DNA of 64,000 nucleotides from Odontocerum albicorne (GCA_949825065.1 OX463855.1:40496301-40560300), one strand, 5' to 3'. Counted from the stretch's first letter, positions 31,980-43,265 are shown. Program-made: numbers and translations. Notes: a model not told the origin generated them from the letters alone.

Positions 31980-33250
31980 TACCAAAAGTATAAGAAATTT
32001 CTTCTACGATTTAAGGCGTTAGAAAGCATTCATTAACTTATTTAAGTGACTTTTGGATACATATTTTACATATATTTTTTAAATATGTTAACAATTGGCT
32101 AAGTCTGTATTGTAAATTCCAATGTAATTGGACTGAGTCCGTTTTATGAACATAAATAAATATCCAACATCTTTTAACATGGACAGGAGCCAATAATCTC
32201 AAGCACTGGTGCTTCGGATACTTAGAAGAGTGTGTCAGGGAGACAATACAGATTGCAGCTCCATAACGTGAACCTTCAGTATAAAACGTCTATACAATGA
32301 ATTTATCATAGGAATCGGACATTTTAGCTTATATGACGATTTCACCTCATAATTGCGGTAACATTGAATTCTTAGAATAACGAGATAGTATAAATATTGA
32401 TATTAACAGTTTTACATTATGATTAATGATTTAACATGAAATCATTGTTAACATAACAGCTTTTATGGAGCAGACAGAGAGAATATCAATTTCATTATAT
32501 CCCAGGGTTTCTCATCCGGGATCTCGGCCTGTTTTTAACTATTTTAGATTTCCAGGCAAATGCTTTATGTTCTGAAAAATTCTGGAATTTAAAAAAAAAT
32601 GTTTTCCTTTATTTCGCGTTAGGGGTAAAATAATGTTAAAAGCATTATCATAACGTTGCACATTTGTAAGTCACTAACTGTGAGAATACACAATTGGGTA
32701 ACTCCATATATCGTGTGGTGGATATTTTTAATGAAGATGTTGAGTTCAGGAGGGTTTCTGAGATTTAGTGGTATATCGGACGTATGCATCACCCTTTAAT
32801 ATGTGTAGATTGTTGTACAATATGTGTTATATTTGATATTTGTTCATAATTTGATATGTACTCGTAAATCCTTGATATTGTAATTCTTGGTTTCTATGTA
32901 AATATTTATGTTAGTTTAGGTCCGCACGTCATCGCGACCGCAGCAGAAATGTAGACTTATGGACGGTCGTCGAGACTATATCGCTGACTGGTCGGTCTAT
33001 GCTTTGCGCAAACTCCCGAAAATTGTTGTATTTCGCGGGGTGTGAGCGCTTGCGATGAGCGACTGACCGTTCATAAGAAAGGTCCTTTTCAATTTTAAAT
33101 ATATTTATATTCTCAGTTCACTCTGTGTTTTACTTGAGACCTGCTATACCTAAGAGGAATCTCTTCACCACGCTACCTTTTCAACGATCTAAACCTCTGA
33201 ACGTGACCCGAATTCTCCGAGCATTGTACAGCAGCCATTTGTTTATTTAC
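31980..33250. other. No gene seen (1.27 kb)
   Basis: No domain or repeat is recognised. At 32955-33080 an inverted pair (ACTTATGGACGGTCGTCGA against GACTGACCGTTCATAAG complement) bounds a GC-richer ~125-bp segment that could be a small degenerate MITE. Otherwise potentially unique host sequence. Confidence 0.35.
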
Positions 33251-33279
33251 AGTTCTTTGTACCGGTGCCGTACAAGTGT

Positions 33280-33780
33280 TCTCCCGAAATGGAAATGAAC
33301 CATGTACTAAGGTTACGATCGCGATTCAGGAACCACGAGATAACGTTGCGGTTAAGACTCTAATATAGGCCAGCGGTATCCGGCGCGTATTCACTTATAG
33401 TGAAGTTGACAATGAACGAGATGATGAAAACTGCCAAGTTTTCGAAACGTGGCATTATAAACCAAACAACGCACTAAAACACTTTAAAAAACCTTAAACC
33501 AACAACCATATGTACAGACGACAATGGTGGTACGACACTCCAAGATGGTGTCCGCCCTGCAAGGCTCATTACTACTGATGACGACCAAATCAAGGTTTTG
33601 ATTGAGATTAACCAATGTTCTACAACACGAGAGATTTTTGAGGTACTGAATATATTGAAAACTACCATCCACGAGCATTTGGTGCAATATTGTAATTGAA
33701 TTTGGTGCAATATTGTAATTGAATTTGGTGCAATATTGTAATTGAATTTGATCAAATAATACGAAATTACTTTTAAGACA
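33280..33780 (+). pseudogene. mariner N-terminal fragment
   Basis: The plus strand (about 33525-33690) reads VRPARLITTDDDQIKVLIEI, NQCSTTREIFEVLNILKTTI, HEHL. This matches the GRP.TTTD..I..V...I......REI...L.I....VHEHL linker/second HTH of mariner transposases. The rest is missing. It is followed by a 23-bp triplet repeat (TTTGGTGCAATATTGTAATTG at 33680-33748). Confidence 0.6.
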
Positions 33781-33784
33781 ACCT

Positions 33785-34295
33785 CATATTTAGACAGCCC
33801 TTTAAAACCTGCTTTTTTAACCCTCGATAAAAATGGTTTTCGATTCGCGATCTAAATTATGCGAAAGAAAGGGATTCATTCTCCAAACGGTTCTTTGCAA
33901 CACGACACGCCCAAAGATGAGCCCCAACGTCCTTAAATCCGGTTTATATTCTTAAGATTAACGGTACATTATGTAATATCACCATTCATGCAGTATCTAA
34001 GCAAAACCAGGTTTTATCATTTGGACCAATCACAAGTTTTGTCCTTTTCAGCATTATTTCGTTGGGGTTGAATTATTTGGAATATATAGAGAACCGTTAA
34101 AATAACTTGTTGAGTCGCTTTTTATTTGCTTTTATAAAAACTTATCGTGTTTGTCATGAAGTGTGTTTCATCATCATTACCACTAAACTACCCTCATCAG
34201 GATAGTATAGAAAATTAGATTGAATATATCTTTGTCTACCTCTTAAAGAAACACTTGAAGACAGCCCTTATAAAAATTTATGATTACACAATAAT
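33785..34295. other. No gene; repeat-R-like end
   Basis: 34240-34285 (ACACTTGAAGACAGCCCTTA, AAAAATTTATGATTACAC) resembles sequence at 48515-48560. No coding feature. Confidence 0.4.
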
Positions 34296-34299
34296 ACTA

Positions 34300-35251
34300 G
34301 GTAGGTCCAGAAAGTAAGTGTACTGAATTTTTGTAGGTTACAATTTTTTTTATTTAAACAAAAAAATTATGTGGTTACCGTAGTACATATGTAAGCTATT
34401 TTTCGACATAGTCGCCATTCCTCTCAATGCAGGTGGTGAAGCGGGGTATCAACTTTTTGATGCCTTCCTCGAAGTAGTTTCCCGCCAACCCCTCCGTCAA
34501 CTTCTCCACCTCCTCCTTTACCTCCTCGTCGGTTGAAAACCTTTTTCCACCCATGTGCAGCTTCAGGGAGGTAAAGAAATAGTAATCTGAAGGTGCTAGG
34601 TCAAGGGAATGCGCGGGATGGTTCAGGACATCCCATTTAAACGAGGCGAGCAGTTCCTTCGTGGCGTTGGCCGTGTGTGGTCTGGCATTGTCGTGCAGCA
34701 GGCATACTCCCTTTGTCAGCATGCCTCTCCTCTTGTTCTGAATCGCCCTCCGCAATTTTTTTAGGGTCTCACAGTATCTTGCAGAGTTGATGGTCTCCCC
34801 TTGAGGCATATATTTAATTCAAATTATGCTATTAATTATGACAGTCTCAAAACAATTTCGTCAGTCACAATTGAAGGTCTTCCCGCTCCCCTGATCATCA
34901 TGCACAGACGTACGACAGTTTTTAAATTCGCGACACTACTTGTACACACTCGTACGATTCATAGCTTTATCACCATATGCAGTTTTCCCCTCATTATAAA
35001 CCTCAACCGGAGGTTTTCCCTTCCAAACGAGATAACGGATGACGCCGCGTATTTCGCACTTGGCGGGAGATTGGGTTTACATTTTTCACGAAATGTGTTT
35101 TCGCGTCGACACTTCTCAACGTACTGACCTCGAACCGGTCTCGTTGCGGAGGGGAAGGGTCAGGCTACACGGAAGTGTAGCTAACATGTCGAAAAATAAA
35201 ATCCATCCGGTCGTGAGAGCCTCAGTACACTTACTTTCTGGATACACCTCG
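34300..35251 (-). mobile_element. mariner with internal deletion (952 bp)
   Basis: TA at 34298-34299 and 35252-35253 flanks ends GGTAGGTCCAGAAAGTAAGT and GAGGTGTATCCAGAAAGTAA, sharing CCAGAAAGTAAGTGTAC. Both ends are complete. Confidence 0.87.
34396..35160 (-). pseudogene. mariner transposase, deletion plus frameshifts
   Basis: 34396-34809 encodes the C-terminal 137 residues, with the second Asp in LLHDNARPHTANATKELLAS and the third in HSLDLAPSDYYFFTSLKLHM, ending in GDYVEK and a stop. On the N-terminal side (34860-35150) frame-shifted pieces give AYGDKAMNRTSVYKWCREFK and TSVHDDQGSGKTFNCD-like linker. The segment with the first catalytic Asp is missing, so it is inactive. Confidence 0.87.
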
Positions 35252-35261
35252 TACTTTACAC

Positions 35262-35345
35262 ATACACTACACTCCGCCTAAAGCCGAATGTATTACTAAT
35301 ATACATATCTATTAAAGGTTATTTGTAGTTTGTCTTCCCTTAGTA
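35262..35345 (+). repeat. Repeat R copy
   Basis: ACACTACACTCCGCCTAAAG, CCGAATGTATTA, then CTTAGTAAGTTTTCAGGTG; the latter is matched in reverse at 40366-40400. Confidence 0.6.
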
Positions 35346-35399
35346 AGTTTTCAGGTGTTTTCCTACCAAATATGTTTTTTTAAACATATGCAGATGGAG

Positions 35400-36600
35400 G
35401 GAAGAACCTAATCTAATGGCCGCAGTCACCACCTTCTTATACTCACTCTCAACTTATCCATATTTATTTTGCAATATTTTTAATCTGTCAATAATATAAG
35501 TCTTCTTCAATGGTTCTACAGCTCATATCGGACCTTGGCCTCCATCAATTCTCGCCTCCAGCTCCTCCTGTATCCCGCCGCGGCCTTCCAATATGTCACT
35601 TGTTGCAGTTGGGCCGCGTCCTTTTTCATCTCATCCTCCCATCGCAGCCTAGGTCTACCGACTTTTCTTCTTCCGCCCGGATGTCCCTAAAGGATCCTCT
35701 TAGGTACCCGTGATGACGGAATTCTCTGCGCATGCCCAGCCCATCTCAGCCTGCTCAGTCTAGCATGTACAGAGAGCCTGGTAGCTTTATAGATGTTATA
35801 CAGCTCATCATTGTATTTTATTCTCCAGGTTTCGCCATCGTTCACGGGCCCCAGGATTTTAACCTGTTCACCACGTTAAAAATCAAATTCCACGAATCCT
35901 GTGCGCGGCACAATTTCACCGTTTTTTAATTTCTAAGTTTAAACACATATTTTGTTTAGAACCACTGATATTTGATTACAACACCAAGTAAACATGACAC
36001 TTAAGTAATTTTCTGATAATAAATAATAGTCATTACTTTTAAGGAGACTCATTAAATAAAGGAGATAAACTTAACATTACGTAAAATAAACAAAGGAATG
36101 CTACGATCAAATCAATGCTTCATGACTCACCCAATCAAATGCATATAGCACTAGTAATGTTTATTTACGTAAGAGAGACTTAGTAATGTTTATTTACGTA
36201 AGAGAGACTCATCGCAGGACTCGATCCGCGCGACAGGTCGTTAATGCTGGAAATATTGAGAAACCAAAAAAATTCGGCGCTCTGTTTATTCAACAATATC
36301 TCATAAACTAATATATTTTTTGACAAGGTTTTCAGAGATGTCGCTAGAATAAAGATTATTTTAAATTTTAGTTCAATTTTTATTCCGGTTTTGTGTCATT
36401 TTTTTTAAGTATTTTTGATTTGAAACTTGGATTGTCGTCAGATCACAGGCGTTTGTGCTCCCCGCGGGGAACACGTTAAATAACACTCTCCTCTCAAATG
36501 TGTCCAGCATCTCTGCGGATCTTGCTGTCGTCGTCCACGCTTCACACCTGTATGTCACCACTGTCTTAATTATGGTCTTGTACGAGTATAGGGTGATTTT
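35400..36600 (-). pseudogene. RTE-f ORF remnant split by a TTAA element
   Basis: Right of the insertion (36480-36600) the minus strand encodes IIKTVVTYRCEAWTTTARSA, EMLDTFERRVLF, the conserved YG.EAW segment of RTE reverse transcriptases. Left of it (35400-35862) it continues KILGPVNDGETWRIKYNDEL, YNIYKATRLSVHARLSRLRW, AGHAQRIPSSRVPKRIL. Removing the element and one TTAA restores the frame across the junction (RRVLF then KILGP). The left part also has a stop and a frameshift, so it was or became inactive independently. Confidence 0.85.
35863..36475. mobile_element. TTAA-flanked MITE (613 bp), copy 1
   Basis: TTAA at 35859-35862 and 36476-36479. Inverted ends CCTGTTCACCACG and CGTGTTCCCCGCG (10 of 13 alike). 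The right subterminal region holds the palindrome CCCCGCGGGG. A 29-bp internal duplication (AGTAATGTTTATTTACGTAA at about 36152 and 36181) is absent from copy 2 at 61656-62240. No transposase. piggyBac-like by target choice. Confidence 0.9.
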
Positions 36601-36604
36601 TGTT

Positions 36605-36770
36605 TTTCAGTGGACACTTCTTGATTTAAGCACTGGGAGAAGAGAGAAGAGTGTCAATAATAGTGAGTTCAAATCACGATTCAGAAGCCCTTGAGCAGAG
36701 TTTGTTCTTTAAATGACGCTAAATAAATTGTCATTTTGATATTTATATTATTTGGAAAAATGTATATGGT
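36605..36770 (+). mobile_element. SINE B copy
   Basis: GTGAGTTCAAATCACGATTC (B-box-like), AGAAGCCCTTGAGCAGAG, TTTGTTCTTTAAATGACGCT, then AAATAAATTGTCATTTTGA, shared with 60185-60280. Confidence 0.6.
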
Positions 36771-36839
36771 ATAACTTTTGCATCGTGTCTAACATTACCA
36801 TAAGTAGCAAAAATACATGTTAAATTTAATTATTACAGT

Positions 36840-37105
36840 CTTTAGGATGGTTGTACCGCGTGGTTTGGCATATGATGCCGACGTTTTATAAACATTGACA
36901 TTTTTATCTTAAGAGATTATTTGTAGAGTACATCCACTGCTAGCGACTGCGAACAAGTTGTTACCTTGTTTATATTGAAATTCGACTTGTCAAGTCAACT
37001 CCAATTAAGTTGGCGAACTCAATTACAAACAAGCCTTGAAGATGATAACTGTAATGTTTTAGAAACTTAGGTATCATTAGCAAAAGCACGTGGTACAATA
37101 CACCG
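36840..37105. mobile_element. Possible small inverted-repeat element (~260 bp)
   Basis: TTGTACCGCGTGGTTTGG near 36849 faces the complement of TTGTACCACGTGCTTTTG near 37085-37102. Inside, TTGAAGATGATAACTGTAAT and TTTTAGAAAC resemble the repeat P style motif (GAAGATGA..GAAAC). Target duplication not evident. Confidence 0.5.
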
Positions 37106-37425
37106 ATAGACCTTGCACAAGTGATACAAATAACAACCAGACAACCAGATAAATTTGTTCATAACTTGGATTAAGCTAAATCCTAACTACAGAAAAAAAA
37201 ACAAGTTTTAAAGAACTGTAGTTGATGCTACCTTCCGTTTCATTCACCAAAAGGAAAAATATGTTCACAATATTGAAAAGCCACCTGGCGTCTGTCCGAC
37301 ACCTTTTGACCTTAACGCTCGTATTCCAAATCGCACCATCCGTGGCCGCCCCACACTCCTCCGCCAAGCCCACACCACGCCAGGGGTTGCAAACGGACGT
37401 TCGGGATTCATTTTATTGTATTAAT
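37106..37425. other. No gene seen
   Basis: Frames at 37176-37373 (-) and 37222-37470 (+) overlap and have no recognised domain. Confidence 0.35.
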
Positions 37426-37495
37426 ATACGATTCCCTTGTCGGGGTAGGCAGAGACGACAGAGCGCCTGACTTTCATATCTCAACTTATGAAACA
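37425..37495 (-). mobile_element. RTE-a terminal fragment
   Basis: CGATTCCCTTGTCGGGGTAG, GCAGAGACGACAGAGCGCC is the complement of the VSAYP..GK end. Confidence 0.55.
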
Positions 37496-37854
37496 AATAT
37501 ACCAGAAATTAACATAAAACACTCAATCTTATCGATTATTTTACCTGAAGAAATTTGTAGTTCAAATAAAATTTCGTTCAAATTTGCCGTACCTTACTTA
37601 GTCACGTAGTTTCAACACCTCACTTGAAAATTGGGAGCGTATGAAGTCCGACTACGAATACAAAAAACTAAATTTTATGGTTAGAAATTAGTGTTTAGTA
37701 TTAAGGCCTTACTATGAATTCAAGTCATAGAAGTCAGGTTGTTCTCGACTTTTTTAAAACTTGACACTTCGTTAAATAATTTATTCTCAAAAGAGTTAGG
37801 TTTTTGGAAACTGAAATTCATCGCGACTTCTCGTGAGTTAGTATGGACCTTACA

Positions 37855-38545
37855 CCTTTATACATTACACATTTTCGGGAAACACGTTATTTTATTTTTA
37901 ACCTACGAAAGTACGATAATATAACTTCATGCCAGAAGGCATTGAACTGGTTTAATGTTAGAAATAGGAACCAAATTCACATAGTCTCTATTGTAAAATA
38001 TCCTTAACTGTCCCGCCGCCCCCTCTATTCGTCGAAAATTTTCAGCGTCTTTCCAATCATGGATTAGCACTACGCTCAAACAGAGAGTGTCTATTGCCCT
38101 CTCCAGTTCACCGTTCCTCATTTTTTACGTCGTCCTTTACTGTCCATGCAGTGAGACTCTGGAATCAGTTACAAACCAATATAAGACTCGCTCCGTCCTT
38201 GGCATGCTTTAAGAAGCGACTGAAAAAAACTCTTAATTTCTAGTCAGTAAAATAACGTGTTTCATTACTGATTTTTCTCTTCCTTTTCTCTCCACCATCC
38301 CTTCCTTTCCTTTTGATTGATGATATCTCACTTTATATGAAAAATAATGTTCAGCTGATTATCTGTCTTTGTGGGGTTCGTGGGCATATGCTCACGTATG
38401 TGTTCATGGATTTCGAGGGGATGGATAGTAATTTTAATGATTTATGTGACCACGTAACTTGCTTCATTTACTTTTGTCTGGTTGTTTGGAAAAGATTGCC
38501 GCCTGGCAATAAGCCCGTCAGATTGTATTTACAATAAAATGTTAA
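37855..38545 (+). mobile_element. LINE-C 3' part with 3' untranslated tail
   Basis: Starting around 37880 the plus strand carries frameshifted pieces of a Jockey/CR1-like C-terminus: NLRKYD-like, QKALNWFNVRN, HYAQTESVYCPLQFTVPHFL-like and the RLWNQL..NIRLAPSL.CFKKRLKK motif (38155-38225). The 3' tail follows (GTGGGGTTCGTGGGCATATG; GTCTGGTTGTTTGGAAAAGA; GCCTGGCAATAAGCCCGTC) and ends in TTAAATAAATA. Same family as 44220-44795, 46720-47095, 52250-52640 and 63455-63770. Confidence 0.8.
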
Positions 38546-38549
38546 ATAA

Positions 38550-38850
38550 ATATTATGTTATATAAAAATGTAGACTAAGATATAAGCTTAGAAGGTTTAC
38601 AAGTATGTTTTTAAAAGATCCTAGACTTCACCGAGAAAGATAAATTAAAAACAAATATCATACATTTTCATTATTCTAATCATGAAAACCCGTTACGATA
38701 TATATATTAACTATGATGTATGGGAGTGTAACATAGACGTGGAAAAAACTATCAGATCCAAATAAATGCTGTAGAAATGCTTGCATTGAAAAAAAAAAGG
38801 TGGTGACAATTTGACAGAATACGGATTGGAGTGATAAGTGACGACTGTCA
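38550..38850. other. No gene seen
   Basis: Unclassified; RTE-a begins downstream. Confidence 0.35.
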
Positions 38851-38854
38851 ACTT

Positions 38855-39160
38855 AAGGTTGTGTTGAAAAACATGAAGAAGAGCGCTCTGCTATGGTTTG
38901 GACATGTGGAACGAATGAATGATGAAAGACAAACAAAACATATATAGTGCAAATGTGAGCGGATAAACTTGTAAGTGTAAGACCAAGGAAAATATGTTTG
39001 GATCAAGTGAATCACATTTTAAAATAAGGAAACGTAGAAAGTCAGAGAAATCGGAGAAGTTGTATGAAAAGGTGTACGAATGTACAAGAGGCAAAGGATT
39101 TATGTGTCTGTCCTAGTGTTATGTCATTTCTATCTACCCTGGCAAGGAAATGTCGTGACG
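38855..39160 (+). mobile_element. RTE-a 3' copy (reference for the family here)
   Basis: Plus frames show LKNMKKSALLWFGHVERMND, ERQTKHI, DQGKYVWIK, RGKGFMCLS-like and FLSTLARKCRD. This is the order MKK..LRWFGHVER, DQVN.I, EAK..C, VSAYP. It is used here to place the seeds of the 52-bp and 87-bp satellites. Stops and frameshifts are present. Confidence 0.75.
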
Positions 39161-39162
39161 TA

Positions 39163-39952
39163 CTACCTTGATCAAAAAGTTTTAGGACCGGGCACCGTGT
39201 GGCGCTGTCAGTCACCCGATTGGAATTATTTCTAGCATAAACAGTGCATTAACGAGTTTGCATTAAATTTTGTGTGAAAAACGGATTTAACGGTCCGCAG
39301 ACCTTGGTAATGTTGGAGAAATGTTTTTCGGTGACACGAACGCTTCACAAGTGGTCGTGAGTCGGTCGAGGATGACGACAGCAGTGGCAGTCGAAAACCG
39401 ATGAAAACATCGATAAAATCAAAGAAATGTTGGCCGAAAACCGCAAATTGACGATCAGAGAGCTGGCAGATGACTTAAACATTGCGTATGGATCCGCTCA
39501 ATACATTTTGGTTAATGATTTGGGCCTCAGATGTGTCGCTGCAAAACTGGTGCTGAAAAACCTCAATTTCATGCAAAAAAAGGACCGCGTTGAAATCGCG
39601 AAAGACATGATTTCCATGAGTTTTTGACCAAAAACAACACTAATACTATCCAGCAGCCTTCGAATACACCTGATCTGGCTCCCTGCGACTTTTTCCTATT
39701 CAACCGACTTAAAAAACCGCTTCGCGGAACGCGTTACAGCGCCCAAGAGGATATCATGAAAAAATCGAAGACGGCTCTGATGGACATACCGAAAATTGAA
39801 TACCAGCGGTGTTTCGAAGATTGGATCAAGCGCTGGCGTAAGTGCGTTGCAGTCGATGGGGAGTACTTTGAAGGGGACCATATCGATTTTAATGAATAAA
39901 CTTGTATTTTTGATTTTATGAATAAAGTCCTAAAACTTTTTGATCAAGGTAG
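39163..39952 (+). mobile_element. mariner deletion derivative, copy 2 (790 bp)
   Basis: TA at 39161-39162 and 39953-39954; ends CTACCTTGATCAAAAAGTTT on both sides. Coding pieces: 39427-39627 (MLAENRKLTIRELADDLNIA .. FMQKKDRVEIAKDMIS) and 39624-39899 (NTPDLAPCDFFLFNRLKKPL .. GDHIDFNE stop). The central catalytic region is missing at the same junction as in copy 1. Both ends are intact, so it is a plausible non-autonomous substrate. Confidence 0.9.
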
Positions 39953-39954
39953 TA

Positions 39955-40190
39955 TGTATTAAAAAGATTAACACTATGGTTTAGTATAGTTTTCAAGTTT
40001 GCCGAACCCTGGCCCACAGCGTAGAGTACACGCCACAGCGCCTTTCCCCCACACATCGGGTCCACTACTCCTTCCTCTGCTACTCTCCTACCTTCCTACC
40101 TTCCCTCCGCACAGGCGCCGGGCGCCGGCCACCAGTTTCGCAATTTATTACAGATGAATTTTTACAAACAAGATCTAAACCACAATATAT
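39955..40190. other. No gene; short GC-rich patch
   Basis: 40010-40135 (CACAGCGCCTTTCCCCCACA, CAGGCGCCGGGCGCCGGCCA) is GC-rich and includes the palindromic GGCGCCGG/CGGCGCC-type core. No coding evidence. Confidence 0.4.
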
Positions 40191-40194
40191 TGTA

Positions 40195-40250
40195 TAATAA
40201 TAAAATAAACAATTTATATAGCGCCCTTTTGAGAGTGCTCTTTTTAAGCG
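40195..40250 (-). mobile_element. SINE B fragment
   Basis: AATAATAAAATAAACAATTT then ATATAGCGCCCTTTTGAGAG matches the inverted SINE B end at 6100-6150. Confidence 0.5.
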
Positions 40251-40359
40251 TACTCGAACTATTATCAATAGATTAAAAATATTATAAAAATTAAACAAGT
40301 TGAATGTATACATAGGAAGGATGAAGAAAAAGAACTTTCTCGCTTCTACATGTGTCATG

Positions 40360-40525
40360 AAAAACGTATTTGGTAAGAAAACAGCAGAAAACTTACCAAG
40401 GAAAGGTAAATTTAAATAAAAACCTTTGTAGATTTTTTGACATTATACTCGTAGTAACACGTTCGGCTTTAGGTGTAGTAATGTATGATTGAAGTGTTCA
40501 TATACTATCATACATTTTGGTTAAA
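40360..40525 (-). repeat. Repeat R copy
   Basis: CGTATTTGGTAAGAAAACAG, AAAACTTACCAAGG and CACGTTCGGCTTTAGGTGTA are the complement of blocks at 35270-35390. Confidence 0.6.
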
Positions 40526-40554
40526 CCTTACAATATGTACCTGTTTTTTTAATT

Positions 40555-43265
40555 TTATTTATTGAACACTACCTCTTTTGGAAGGATGATTTGTTGAGTA
40601 AGATGAAGTAATGCATTATGAAAAGGCTTGAATGAACGTGGAGAACGAAGGAAGGGTACCTCTTTTGGAAGGATGATTTGTTGAGTAAGATGAAGTAATG
40701 CATTATGAAAAGGCTTGAATGAACGTGGAGAACGAAGGAAGGGTACCTCTTTTGGAAGGATGATTTGTTGAGTAAGATGAAGTAATGCATTATGAAAAGG
40801 CTTGAATGAACGTGGAGAACGAAGTAAGGGTACCTGTTTTGGAAGGATTTGTTGAGTAAGATGAAGTAATGCATTGTGAAAAGGTTTGAATGGACGTGGA
40901 TAAATAAGGAAGAGTACCTCTTTTGGAAGGATGATTTGTTGAGTAAGATAAAGTAATGCATTTTGAAAAGGTTTGAATGGACGTGGAGAACGAAGGAAGA
41001 GTACCTCTTTTGGAAGGATGATTTGTTGAGTAAGATGAAGTAATGCATTATGAAAAGGTTTGAATGGACGTGGAGAACGAAGGAAGAGTACCTCTCTTGG
41101 AAGGATGATTTGGTGAGTAAGATGAAGTAATGCATTATGAAAAGATTTGAATGGACGTGGAGAACGAAGGAAGAGTACCTCTTTTGGAAGGATGATTTGT
41201 TGAGTAAGATGAAGTAATGCATTATGAAAAGGTTTGAATGGACGTGGAGAACGAAGGAAGAGTACCTCTTTTGGAAGGATGATTTGTTGAGTAAGATGAA
41301 GTAATGCATTATGAAAAGGCTTGAATGAACGTGGAGAACGAAGGAAGGGTACCTCTTTTGGAAGGATGATTTGTTGAGTTAGATGAAGTAATGCATTATG
41401 AAAAGGCTTGAATGAACGTGGAGAACGAAGGAAGAGTACCTCTTTTGGAAGGATGATTTGTTGAGTAAGATGAAGTAATGCATTATGAAAAGGTTTGAAT
41501 GGACGTGGAGAACGAAGGAAGAGTACCTCTTTTGGAAGGATGATTTGTTGAGTAAGATGAAGTAATGCATTATGAAAAGGCTTGAATGAACGTGGAGAAC
41601 GAAGGAAGGGTACCTCTTTTGGAAGGATGATTTGTTGAGTTAGATGAAGTAATGCATTATGAAAAGGCTTGAATGAACGTGGAGAACGAAGGAAGGGTAC
41701 TTCTTTTGGAAGGATGATTTGTTGAGTAAGATGAAATAATGCATTATGAAAAGGTTTGAATGAACGTGGAGAACGAAGGAAGGGTACCTCTTTTGGAAGG
41801 ATGATTTGTTGAGTAAGATGAAGTAATGCATTATGAAAAGTCTTGAATGAACGTGGAGAACGAAGGAAGGTTACGTCTTTTGGAAGGATGATTTGTTGAG
41901 TAAGATGAAGTAATGCATTATGAAAAGGCTTGAATGAACGTGGAGAACGAAGGAAGGGTACCTCTTTTGGAAGGATGATTTGTTGAGTAAGATGAAGTAA
42001 TGCATTATGAAAAGATTTGAATGAACGTGGAGAACGAAGGAAGGTTACGTCTTTTGGAAGGATGATTTGTTGAGTAAGATGAAGTAATGCATTATGAAAA
42101 GGCTTGAATGAAAGTGGAGAACGAAGGAAGGGTACCTCTTTTGGAAGGATGATTTGTTGAGTAAGATGAAGTAATGCATTATGAAAAGATTTGAATGGAC
42201 GTGGAGAACGAAGGAAGAGTACCTCTTTTGGAAGGATGATTTGTTGAGTAAGATGAAGTAATGCATTATGAAAAGGTTTGAATGGACGTGGAGAACGAAG
42301 GAAGAGTACCTCTTTTGGAAGGATGATTTGTTGAGTAAGATGAAGTAATGCATTATGAAAAGGTTTGAATGGACGTGGAGAACGAAGGAAGAGTACCTCT
42401 TTTGGAAGGATGATTTGTTGAGTAAGATGAAGTAATGCATTATGAAAAGGCTTGAATGAACGTGGAGAACGAAGGAAGGGTACCTCTTTTGGAAGGATGA
42501 TTTGTTGAGTTAGATGAAGTAATGCATTATGAAAAGGCTTGAATGAACGTGGAGAACGAAGGAAGGGTACCTCTTTTGGAAGGATGATTTGTTGAGTAAG
42601 ATGAAATAATGCATTATGAAAAGGTTTGAATGAACGTGGAGAACGAAGGAAGGGTACCTCTTTTGGAAGGATGATTTGTTGAGTAAGATGAAGTAATGCA
42701 TTATGAAAAGGCTTGAATGAACGTGGAGAACGAAGGAAGGTTACGTCTTTTGGAAGGATGATTTGTTGAGTAAGATGAAGTAATGCATTATGAAAAGGCT
42801 TGAATGAACGTGGAGAACGAAGGAAGGGTACCTCTTTTGGAAGGATGATTTGTTGAGTAAGATGAAGTAATGCATTATGAAAAGATTTGAATGAACGTGG
42901 AGAACGAAGGAAGGTTACGTCTTTTGGAAGGATGATTTGTTGAGTAAGATGAAGTAATGCATTATGAAAAGGCTTGAATGAACGTGGAGAAAGAAGGAAG
43001 GGTACCTCTTTTGGAAGGATGATTTGTTGAGTAAGATGAAGTAATGCATTATGAAAAGATTTGAATGGACGTGGAGAACGAAGGAAGAGTACCTCTTTTG
43101 GAAGGATGATTTGTTGAGTAAGATGAAGTAATGCATTATGAAAAGATTTGAATGAACGTGGAGAACGAAGGAAGAGTACCTCTTTTGGAAAGATGATTTG
43201 TTGAGTAAGATGAAGTAATGCATTATGAAAAGGTTGGAATGAACATGTAGAACGAAGGAATGGAG
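40555..43265 (+). repeat. 87-bp satellite array (~31 copies) derived from RTE-a
   Basis: Unit: TACCTCTTTTGGAAGGATGA, TTTGTTGAGTAAGATGAAGT, AATGCATTATGAAAAGGCTT, GAATGAACGTGGAGAACGAA, GGAAGGG. The TTGTTGAGTAAGATGAAG stretch is identical to RTE-a at 53755-53773, and the rest aligns to its following GHVER segment. Variants mark a higher-order duplication: the TTACGTCTTTTGG variant sits at 41871 and 42741, and at 42045 and 42915, each 870 bp (10 units) apart. Since 87 = 3 x 29, the minus strand is open for 939 codons; I regard this as an artefact. Confidence 0.95.

Noticed and set aside
33474..33755. 93-codon minus-strand ORF
   Set aside because: The plus strand of the same region encodes a mariner linker/HTH segment, so the minus frame is a shadow.
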